This document shows, piece by piece, positions 57,513 through 64,000 of a DNA stretch of 64,000 nucleotides. The stretch covers positions 15,482 to 79,481 of the forward strand of contig NZ_JBPAOH010000018.1 of assembly GCF_050875635.1 (NCBI RefSeq), written 5' to 3'. Each line of letters opens with the position of its first letter. Within the stretch, counting starts at the first letter, position 1. Source of the DNA: Hassallia sp050875635 (GTDB lineage Bacteria > Cyanobacteriota > Cyanobacteriia > Cyanobacteriales > Nostocaceae). Made by a program: the position numbers and the translations under genes. A model generated the notes under the pieces. The model ran no database searches and was not told the origin of the DNA. It saw only the letters and a list, made by a program, of their open reading frames with translations.

Positions 57513-58898
57513 TTGCCGCATCCGATTGAACGCGCTCAACCACGTCTAGAGTTTATCCCGCAGCGCTTTAATTTGCTTGTATACTATGCAGTCAAAGCGC
57601 TATTGCCAGTGTTGCGGCGCTTTCGGCTTCGACCGTGGCTGCCTGCGGGTATCGCGCAAATTGAAACTGTGAATGTAGAGAAGTTAGTTAATTTATACCA
57701 ACAATTTCAAAACGGTAAAATTCGCTTTTTAATGGCGTTTCGTCACGCTGAAGTTGACGATCCGCTCTCGATGATGTATTTACTTTCCAAGGCTGTACCG
57801 AGGGTAGCGCGTCAACAGAATATTTCATTACAATACCCGGCTCATTCTTACTTTGTTTATGACCGGGGGATGACTTTATGGGCTGGAAATTGGCTAGGTT
57901 GGATGTTATCTAGCTTGGGAGGGTTATCGATTTATCGAGGTAAGCGACTCGATAGAGTTGGTTTGCGAACAGCGCGGGATTTGTTTGCTAATGGCAAGTT
58001 TCCTATTAGTGTAGCGCCAGAAGGAGGCACTAACGGACATAGTGAAATTGTCAGTGCTTTAGAACCTGGAGTTCCTCAGTTAGGCTTTTGGTGTGCTGAA
58101 GATTTGGCAAAAGCTAATCGTTCTGAGTCAGTTTTAATTGTGCCGATCGCTATTCAATATTTTTACATTAATCCAAGTTGGAAAAAACTGAATTTGCTTT
58201 TGAGTAAGTTAGAAGCTGATAGCGGTTTATCGGTACAGCCTATTACTGAATCAATTGAGAGAGAAAAACTTTTTCAAGAGCGAATTTTGCGACTTGGTGA
58301 ACATGTGCTTTCGCAGATGGAAAAATTTAGCGATCGCTTTTACCATCAACCACCATCTACTAACTCTAACCAAGACATTGATACTCGACTTCAAGCGTTA
58401 TTAAATAAAGGATTGCAAGCAGCCGAACAATATTTTAATTTGGAAAGTGAAGGAACAGTAATTGAACGCTGTCGCCGCATCGAGTCCGCCGGCTGGGAAG
58501 ATATTTACCGAGGAGATTTACCAGATTTAAATAATTTACCACCTTTACATCGCGGCTTGGCAGATTGGATTGCCGAAGAAGCATCTCTGCGGATGTTACA
58601 TATGCGTTTAGCCGAGAGTTTTGTGGCGGTTACAGAAAATTATGTCAAAGAAAAGCCTACTTTTGAAAGATTTGCGGAAATATCGTTAATTTTGTTTGAT
58701 TTAATTTCCCGTGTTAAAGGAGATAAAAACCCGGCAAGACCTCGCTTAGGTTGGCGAAAAACGCGGGTAACAATAGGTGAGCCAATTTCAGTTACAGAAC
58801 GCTTTTCAACTTATCAGAAAAATCGCCTTGGCGCGAGACAAGCAGTTGACGATTTAAAGCGAGATTTGCAAACAGCGTTAGAGAAGATGATTTCGTGA
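57513..58898 (+). CDS. PlsC-type 1-acyl-glycerol-phosphate acyltransferase-like protein
   Basis: A 461-aa protein starting at TTG 57513, with GGAGAG about 10 bp upstream. The acyltransferase box is H78-x4-D83 (AFRHAEVDDPLSM), the substrate-binding block is LSIYRGKRLDRVGLRTARD and the APEGGTNGHSE block matches the PEG-type motif III (about 170-180). No certain membrane helix precedes it, although NLLVYYAVKALLPVLRRF (20-37) is hydrophobic. The C-terminal 200 residues have helical segments unlike plain PlsC. It likely acylates a glycerolipid or a related acceptor at the membrane. The exact substrate is not known. Confidence 0.82.
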   Translation: MPHPIERAQPRLEFIPQRFNLLVYYAVKALLPVLRRFRLRPWLPAGIAQIETVNVEKLVNLYQQFQNGKIRFLMAFRHAEVDDPLSMMYLLSKAVPRVARQQNISLQYPAHSYFVYDRGMTLWAGNWLGWMLSSLGGLSIYRGKRLDRVGLRTARDLFANGKFPISVAPEGGTNGHSEIVSALEPGVPQLGFWCAEDLAKANRSESVLIVPIAIQYFYINPSWKKLNLLLSKLEADSGLSVQPITESIEREKLFQERILRLGEHVLSQMEKFSDRFYHQPPSTNSNQDIDTRLQALLNKGLQAAEQYFNLESEGTVIERCRRIESAGWEDIYRGDLPDLNNLPPLHRGLADWIAEEASLRMLHMRLAESFVAVTENYVKEKPTFERFAEISLILFDLISRVKGDKNPARPRLGWRKTRVTIGEPISVTERFSTYQKNRLGARQAVDDLKRDLQTALEKMIS

Positions 58899-58909
58899 AT
58901 AATCAAGCA

Positions 58910-59008
58910 TCAGTAGCTTTTTGATGCTTTTCTAGCAATTTTGCCTTCTTTACGAGCAGCTTCGTGGCAATCGTTGGGATACCAAGCTGGATAGGTTCTT
59001 TCTTGATT
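58910..59008 (-). pseudogene. Possible C-terminal gene remnant
   Basis: A minus-strand frame from 59008 to TGA at 58910 reads NQERTYPAWYPNDCHEAARK then EGKIARKASKSY. The composition looks like a protein tail, but a stop codon lies directly upstream and no start codon is present. It sits between two plus-strand genes. I cannot name the family. Confidence 0.35.
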
Positions 59009-59048
59009 TTAGACAAAAATTTCAGATGCGTTAGTTAGAAAAAGTTAT

Positions 59049-60638
59049 ATGTCATCCATTGTAAAGAAAAATCCCAACTTTAACCTTTTAGCTATTCTGC
59101 AAACTCCCTATTTTAAAGCAGGATTTTTCCTAGTATTATTAATTGTTCTGCTGGCGTTAGATTTCCTAACTCGCCACAGTGAATGGGATCAGGCTGTTGC
59201 ATACCAAAGAGCGTTGCGAATGTTGCGTGGAGAAGTTCCTTTTAAAGATTTCTTTCTACTATATCTACCACTTTCTGTATACTTAAACAGCTTAGTACTC
59301 CACGCTCATACCAGTTTTTTAACAATAAAAATTGTTGGTTTAGTTGTCTGTTCCTATATCATGGTGACAGCCTATTTCACAACAAAATATCTTACTAAAT
59401 CTATAACAGCAGGTTTAGTAACGGCGCTGCTCACTTATTTTTTTGCTCTCAAAGCTTGGCCTGAAAGTAATTACTCCTGGTACAGTGTAGCGGCGATAAT
59501 TACCATGTTATTCATCATAATCTCGGATTATGATATCACTACAAACCAGTTTAAATTCGATTCCAAGCGCTGGCTTTCTGCGGGAGTATTTTTGGGAATT
59601 AGTTTTTGTATCAAACATAATTTTGCAATTTTAATTTTGCTAGCTACTTTAATTTTTTTAGCTGCTAATCTCTTGATACTCAAGGGCAATAAGCGCAATC
59701 AAGTGGTTCAGACTTTAGTTGGTCTAGTGCTTGGATTATTAAGACCAATTTTACTTATGATTATTTATTTGACTTTTAATCAGGCGTTGACGGCTGCTTA
59801 CAAAGATATAGTTTTAGGAGCGGGTTACTACGTCGAGTTTATGACATTTCCTTACTTAAATATTTTATCTTTTGAGCCACTATTAGTGACACAGCCGCTG
59901 CTAAAAAGCATTTTAGGCTGCTTAGAGTTTATTGTTACAATTCCCATTGTTTTGGCAGCACCATTAGTAGGTTCAGCGCTGATAATTTATAGTTTACTAA
60001 ACCCTAAGACACCGCCCAGACAGCTTTTCCTTTTTTTCGGTTTAATCTGTAATGCTAGCTTTTCGTTTTTATTTCCTCGTTCAGACTATCCTCATCTCGC
60101 ATTTGCACTACCTATTTTATTAATAGGAACTGTAGTCTCATTTACTATAATATGCGATAGCTATCAATGGAAAAATATAGTATTTAAATTTATCGGTATT
60201 TATTTAGTAAGTGTTAGTCTTCTTATTTCCATAGTCAAAACTACAGATATTTATAACGATAACTTAAAGTACATACCAATTTCAGCTTCTTTCGTCAGTC
60301 CTGAGGTAGCACAACAAATCCAATTAACCTTAGATTCGCTCAACCAAACACAAGCTAGTGGTAAACAACCAATTATTCTCGATCCTAGTCTATCTCTTTA
60401 CTATCCTTTTCTGAATATATCTAATCCGACACGTTATGATTTTCCTACTAAAGGAAATTTCGGAATAAATAATGGCAATGATATTATTGCCTATTTAAAG
60501 AGCCATGACAACATTTGTCTTTACGCTAGTAAATATAACACTGAGCAGGAGTTTTATCCATCTGAGATATTGCAGGCAATTCAACCTATCTATCAACTGA
60601 ATAAATCTATTGGTTCGTGGGATATTTACTGTCGCTAG
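59049..60638 (+). CDS. Multi-pass membrane glycosyltransferase-like protein
   Basis: A 529-aa protein with about ten hydrophobic helices, beginning with AGFFLVLLIVLLALDFL (27-43) after a short cytoplasmic start. The block DFLTRHSEWDQAVAYQRALR, MLRGEVPFKDFFLLYLP is the typical first loop of polyprenol-phosphate-sugar-dependent GT-C enzymes (GT39/GT83/RgtA-like), with an acidic pair (EWDQ). The segment between (TSFLTIKIVGLVVCSYIMVT) and the last helices repeat the GT-C pattern, ending with a soluble C-terminal domain. Its target could be a lipid or exopolysaccharide. It stands alone; no sugar-biosynthesis genes are adjacent. The acceptor is not known. Confidence 0.75.
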   Translation: MSSIVKKNPNFNLLAILQTPYFKAGFFLVLLIVLLALDFLTRHSEWDQAVAYQRALRMLRGEVPFKDFFLLYLPLSVYLNSLVLHAHTSFLTIKIVGLVVCSYIMVTAYFTTKYLTKSITAGLVTALLTYFFALKAWPESNYSWYSVAAIITMLFIIISDYDITTNQFKFDSKRWLSAGVFLGISFCIKHNFAILILLATLIFLAANLLILKGNKRNQVVQTLVGLVLGLLRPILLMIIYLTFNQALTAAYKDIVLGAGYYVEFMTFPYLNILSFEPLLVTQPLLKSILGCLEFIVTIPIVLAAPLVGSALIIYSLLNPKTPPRQLFLFFGLICNASFSFLFPRSDYPHLAFALPILLIGTVVSFTIICDSYQWKNIVFKFIGIYLVSVSLLISIVKTTDIYNDNLKYIPISASFVSPEVAQQIQLTLDSLNQTQASGKQPIILDPSLSLYYPFLNISNPTRYDFPTKGNFGINNGNDIIAYLKSHDNICLYASKYNTEQEFYPSEILQAIQPIYQLNKSIGSWDIYCR

Positions 60639-61041
60639 CTTCCTCAAGTGTCTCATGGTACGAGTGATAGGCGATCGCAATACCGTAGTTAAAATGCTAC
60701 ACGGACTTTCATAAACCGAACCACAACGAACCACGAAACTGCCCTATGGAAATTCCAAAGGGTAGACACCAAGAAGTTTTTCCAGATTGCTGATTTAAAT
60801 AGCAATCCAATCAAAAAAATGATTATCTTTAGTAACACCTCAAACAATACTAAGGGTGCGTTAATTTGTCAAGAATACAAGCAATTCATATTGACATCAA
60901 TAGAATCGCTTCCTGCTCTTGGTAACAGTTTAAATTTAATAAAAAACTAACCTTTTATTAACCTTATTTTCTATAAATTTAACCTTAATTAAATTTATTT
61001 AAATCTTAATTATTAAATAATAACTACTTTCTTCCCTCTTT
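60639..61041. other. Convergent intergenic region with periodic TTAACCT sequence
   Basis: The last 100 bp are 85% or so A/T and carry TAACCT at 60948, 60959 and 60980 (spacing 11 and 21 bp), then TTAAATT and TTAAATC at about 10-bp steps. This resembles the CTTAACCT-type Pho box array of cyanobacteria, but both flanking genes end here, so no promoter is expected. No ORF is convincing. Confidence 0.4.
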
Positions 61042-61812
61042 TTACCAAGGTAATCGGCTACCATCCCAGGAAAAAAACTGCCCGCTATCTTCTTGTTGAA
61101 GCTGTTCGATAACTGTCAACAATTGGCTAACAGTTCGTTCGACTGAGAATAATTTTTCTGCTGGTACATTACCTTGAAATGGATGAGAAAGACGGGTATC
61201 AGTTGTACCTGGGTGCAATGTCACTACTATAGTTTTCGGACTGGTTCTATTATACTCAATCGCCACTGTTCGCATAAACATATTGAGTGCAGCCTTGGAT
61301 GCTCGGTAGCCATACCATCCACCAAGTTGATTATCACCAATACTACCAATTTTAGCAGAAATACTCGCAAAAATGCTGCGTTCTTGGTGACGAAATAGCG
61401 GTAATAAATGTTTAGCAAGTAGCACGGATGCAATACTATTAACTTGAAAGTAGCGGAGTAAATTATCTGGATTTATTTGTCTTAAGCTTTTTTCTGGTTG
61501 CAATGTTTCATCATGCAGTAAACCGACACAATTGATAACAAAGTGGAGTTTATTAACTTCTGCGCGTATTTTTTGAACGGCTTCGATAATTTGCGATTCG
61601 TCGGTAATATCTATTTGCAAGCAAGTTAGTTTTTCAGAGTTTTCGCTTTCGAGAGTGATTAATTGATCGGCAGATTCTCTTTGACGATAGGTTGCATATA
61701 TTTTGGCTATTCTGTCATCTTGTAAGAATTTTTGTACAAAACCTAAACCAATACCTTGGCTGGCTCCTACAATTAATACGTTGATATTGCTAATTTGATT
61801 AATTAAAGACAT
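61042..61812 (-). CDS. SDR-family oxidoreductase (C-factor/short-chain dehydrogenase)
   Basis: A 256-aa NAD(P)-dependent dehydrogenase. VLIVGASQGIGLGFVQKFLQ (GxxxGxG cofactor loop), INCVGLLHDE (NNAG-like), Ser in SIFASISAKIG, and Tyr/Lys in YGYRASKAALNMFMR give the classical SDR active site. The C-terminus LHPGTTDTRLSHPFQGN and FFSWDGSRLPW resemble the C-factor/CsgA-like subfamily. The substrate is unknown. It starts right next to a repeat-filled gap before mnmE (same strand), so it may be transcribed with mnmE. Confidence 0.88.
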   Translation of the reverse strand: MSLINQISNINVLIVGASQGIGLGFVQKFLQDDRIAKIYATYRQRESADQLITLESENSEKLTCLQIDITDESQIIEAVQKIRAEVNKLHFVINCVGLLHDETLQPEKSLRQINPDNLLRYFQVNSIASVLLAKHLLPLFRHQERSIFASISAKIGSIGDNQLGGWYGYRASKAALNMFMRTVAIEYNRTSPKTIVVTLHPGTTDTRLSHPFQGNVPAEKLFSVERTVSQLLTVIEQLQQEDSGQFFSWDGSRLPW

Positions 61813-61834
61813 TTATTTCAATTTACTAGTATTC

Positions 61835-61965
61835 GTAGGGTGCGTTACAACGTTCGCTCTAAGCGTTCCCGTTCGCGCAGCGTCTCCGACAGGAGAAGGG
61901 TAGTTTAACGCACCATTAATGGTACAAGGTGCCGTACAGGGGCGCGGTAACACACCCGGAGGTGG
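61835..61965. repeat. Repeat patch with GTAGGGTGCGTTA and GCGTCTCCGACAGGAGAAG
   Basis: CGTAGGGTGCGTTACAACG and TAGTTTAACGCACC are inverted partners. Bases 61870-61895 are the reverse complement of 13759-13784. The 5' end of the SDR gene and the stop of mnmE flank it. Confidence 0.7.
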
Positions 61966-62011
61966 TTTTATATTTAATTCAACCCACCTACTTACGAACG
62001 AAATTAACAAC

Positions 62012-63400
62012 CTATTTACCAATGCAAAACTTCTGAAAAATCCGGTCGAGAACTGATTCTGCAACTTCCTCACCTGTGATTTCTCCTAATGCATGAATCG
62101 CACTTCTCAAGTCAATTGTCCAAAAATCAAAAGGTAATTCTTGGGCAATTGTCGCTTGCACTTGTTCTAATGATATTTTAGCTTGTGTTAACGCGGCTGC
62201 TTGCCTTTGATTAATTGCTAAATCCATATCAGCCGCTTGGACTTTTCCAGTTTGAACTATTTCTAAAATAGCTTTTTCTAAAGCATCAATTCCTTGATTA
62301 TTAGCCGCTGCGGTTTGAACAACTAAGCTAATATTTTTCGGATATTCAATAGATGCAATATACTGCGTCTCTACAAGGTCGATTTTATTGAGAACCAAAA
62401 TTAATGGACGGTGTTGCACTTGCAAGTAAATTTCCGCATCGCTTTGAGTCCAACCGGCGGAAGCGTCGATGGTAAGCAGTACTAAATCAGCTGCACTTGC
62501 AGCACGACGCGATCGCTCGACGCCAATCTTTTCTACTTGGTCAACGGTATCGCGAATACCCGCTGTATCCAGTACTTGCACGGGTATTCCACCAACAACT
62601 AGCTGCGATTCAACTACATCGCGGGTGGTTCCGGGTAAATCGGTAACAATGGCGCGATCGCTTTGGCTCCATGCATTCAACAAGCTCGATTTTCCCACGT
62701 TCGGACGCCCGACAATCGCCACTTTTAAACCGGTGCGTAACAGTTCGCCTTTTTCTGATGTTGCCAATAACTTAATTATTTCTGCGGTAATTTTCTCAAT
62801 TTCTGATATGATTGCTTTATCATCCAGCGGAGGTAAGTCTTCTTCAAAGTCGATGCGAGCTTCGATTTCCGCTAAGATATCCAAGCAGTTAGCGCGTAAC
62901 TGACGGATGGGATGAGCTAATTTCCCCTGCAAGCCAGCTAATGCTGCTTGTGCTGCTTGCGGCGATTTTGCACCCACCAAATCAGCAATACTCTCAGCTT
63001 GAGTTAAATCTAATCGCCCATTCAAAAAGGCACGGAGGGTAAATTCTCCCGGTTGAGCCAGTCTTGCGCCATTTTCCAAACACAGTTGCAACACTTGCTG
63101 CACGGCGATAATTCCCCCGTGGCAATGAAATTCTACTACATCTTCACGGGTGTAAGAACGGGGTGCGATCATTATCAGCAAAAGTGCTTCATCCACCAGT
63201 GCTGCGGAAAGCGGATGGCGAATGTAACCGTAGAGAATGCGGTGAGATTCCCAAACTTGATGCCCAGGTGCATGAAAAAGAGTTTGGGCGATTTGCAAAG
63301 CTTTATTACCAGATAAGCGCACAATTCCGACACTACCCTGTTGCGGAACAACAGCAGTAGCGATCGCCGCGATCGTGCCAATTGTAGCAAATTCCGACAT
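62012..63400 (-). CDS. mnmE: tRNA uridine-5-carboxymethylaminomethyl GTPase MnmE (TrmE)
   Basis: MnmE with MnmG modifies U34 in tRNA wobble positions. The 462-aa protein has the N-terminal tetrahydrofolate-binding region (ATAVVPQQGSVGIVRLSGNK, CHGGIIAVQQVLQL, FTLRAFLNGRLDLTQAESIA), the G domain with GRPNVGKSSLLNAW (G1), DLPGTTRDVVE (G2/G3), DTAG in VLDTAGIRDTV and NKID in LVLNKIDLVE, and ends with FCIGK, the essential cysteine motif at the extreme C-terminus. All features are intact. The start is MSEFATIGTIAA at 63400, in line with the family length (about 460). Confidence 0.97.
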   Translation of the reverse strand: MSEFATIGTIAAIATAVVPQQGSVGIVRLSGNKALQIAQTLFHAPGHQVWESHRILYGYIRHPLSAALVDEALLLIMIAPRSYTREDVVEFHCHGGIIAVQQVLQLCLENGARLAQPGEFTLRAFLNGRLDLTQAESIADLVGAKSPQAAQAALAGLQGKLAHPIRQLRANCLDILAEIEARIDFEEDLPPLDDKAIISEIEKITAEIIKLLATSEKGELLRTGLKVAIVGRPNVGKSSLLNAWSQSDRAIVTDLPGTTRDVVESQLVVGGIPVQVLDTAGIRDTVDQVEKIGVERSRRAASAADLVLLTIDASAGWTQSDAEIYLQVQHRPLILVLNKIDLVETQYIASIEYPKNISLVVQTAAANNQGIDALEKAILEIVQTGKVQAADMDLAINQRQAAALTQAKISLEQVQATIAQELPFDFWTIDLRSAIHALGEITGEEVAESVLDRIFQKFCIGK

Positions 63401-63636
63401 GAGCGCTTTTTCAACCCAGATACTTTATCTATTTTCGATTTTAGAAACGTTGCTGTGCTTCGTAGCAGTGAGAATTTTAGATTTTAAATTTTAGAAATGT
63501 TACATTGAATGTCTCACAGCACAGTCATAACGTTAATATTTATTTTGAAGAACACAGAGAAACACCAGTATTTCTGCTTAGAAGTAGGAATTACTGTAGA
63601 ATAGCGTTCTCAAAATCTATAGTAGAGGAGGTCAGC

Positions 63637-63828
63637 GTGGAAGAGGGTAAAGTAAATAATTCCCAAACCAGCGACAATAATCAAGTTGACTCAGAAAAAT
63701 CTCATGTAGAATCAACGTCAAAGTTCATTCAAGAAACTTCGTTAGACAAAATGCATGAAATCGCGGAAGCAGCGAGAATGAAAAAACTCATGGAACCGCC
63801 AAAATGGATTTTACCTGAAGATATTTAA
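63637..63828 (+). CDS. Small acidic hypothetical protein (63 aa)
   Basis: The GTG at 63637 has an excellent ribosome binding site (GAGGAGGTCAGC) just before it, so it is the likely start although an ATG frame extends to 63505. The protein reads MEEGKVNNSQTSDNNQVDSE, KSHVESTSKFIQETSLDKMH, EIAEAARMKKLMEPPKWILP, EDI. It is hydrophilic and probably partly disordered, with a short helix (LDKMHEIAEAARMKKLM). I do not recognise a family. A hairpin at 63831 follows two bases after the stop. It is not in an operon with anything visible in the window. Confidence 0.7.
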   Translation: MEEGKVNNSQTSDNNQVDSEKSHVESTSKFIQETSLDKMHEIAEAARMKKLMEPPKWILPEDI

Positions 63829-63830
63829 AA

Positions 63831-63860
63831 GTAGAGACGTTCGGTCCGGAACGTCTGTAC
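63831..63860. terminator. GTAGAGACGTTCGG hairpin downstream of the small protein
   Basis: GTAGAGACGTTCGGTCCGGA with its complement ACGTCTGTAC forms a stem with one mismatch, 2 bp after the stop codon at 63828. It belongs to the GTAGAGACGTTC repeat family seen at 42886, 43756 and 48687. No T-run follows. Confidence 0.5.
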
Positions 63861-64000
63861 GAATAGTCAGGATATTGCCTTTGCTAAATAACCCAAGTTG
63901 CTAGTTATAGATTCAAGCGATCGCATGGGGTAAGTTAAGCAATAAAATCCCCTCCAGAGAGAAAAGTAGGAGGGGAAAATGCGCCTGGGAAATAATTACC

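Noticed and set aside
61813..62073. 86-aa frame between SDR and mnmE
   Set aside because: It is made of dispersed repeat sequence and the 3' end of mnmE in another frame.
1..64000. tRNA, rRNA and riboswitch genes
   Set aside because: I looked for T-loop-like GTTCRANNC with cloverleaf context and for known riboswitch cores and found none that I could support.

Overview
The window looks like the chromosome of a filamentous, probably heterocyst-forming cyanobacterium (Nostocales-like). This is an inference from several signs: very frequent HIP1 palindromes (GCGATCGC), arrays of the heptamer TGCCCAA, many GC-rich palindromic repeats and MITEs, and typical cyanobacterial genes (psbY, crr6, a Ycf55/DUF3685 protein, a furC-like regulator, a BT1-family transporter, a TIGR02652-type protein, PEP-CTERM). 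I saw no rRNA, tRNA or CRISPR array. Genes are on both strands in short operons.

Layout. 1-4.3 kb: the start of ispD, a GT9 glycosyltransferase, an unknown protein and crr6. 4.4-14.8 kb: a co-directional minus-strand block of seven genes with little resemblance to named pathways. It holds two paralogous proteins with acidic Phe/Glu/Tyr-rich N-termini, a HExxH metallopeptidase-like protein, a 599-aa and a 375-aa unknown protein, a protein with a zinc-phospholipase/nuclease-like motif, and an S8 subtilase fused to a W-rich repeat propeller. A small LuxR-type regulator is divergent from it at 15.2 kb. This block is the best candidate for an undescribed system. 16-23.6 kb: furC-like, Ycf55-like, DUF3122, a flavin oxidoreductase, cobD-like, HU, and a broken DUF433 antitoxin/toxin pair. 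23.8-29 kb: the type IV pilus operon pilMNOQ on the minus strand. 29.3-38.6 kb: a solute-binding lipoprotein, folC, psbY, a gamma-carbonic-anhydrase-like protein, TIGR02652, VOC, an M16 protease and map. 38.7-48.6 kb: Uma2, a membrane protein whose last repeat is cut off by a stop codon, an amidase, a PEP-CTERM protein, a secreted EndoU-like protein, a decayed yefM/yoeB module with its operator still visible, ilvC, an aldo/keto reductase and a DUF4349 lipoprotein. 48.7-56.7 kb: two tandem GH43/GH32-like propellers, a BT1-type transporter, an O-methyltransferase and a TauD-like dioxygenase on one strand, next to a divergent SagB-type oxidoreductase; this may be a specialised-metabolism locus. 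56.8-64 kb: a small unknown protein, a PlsC-like acyltransferase, a multi-pass glycosyltransferase-like protein, an SDR, mnmE and a 63-aa protein.

Repeats strongly shape this window. MITE-like elements with recognisable terminal inverted repeats lie between genes and at gene ends. One has an 8-bp target duplication at a stop codon. Another reaches the 5' end of a DUF3122 gene. A GC-rich repeat separates pilO from pilQ and a related copy interrupts a DUF433 toxin-antitoxin pair. Purine/pyrimidine minisatellites sit in frame inside five otherwise conserved proteins. Several apparent long ORF starts are produced by repeats, and I moved those starts downstream where family length or a ribosome binding site supports it.
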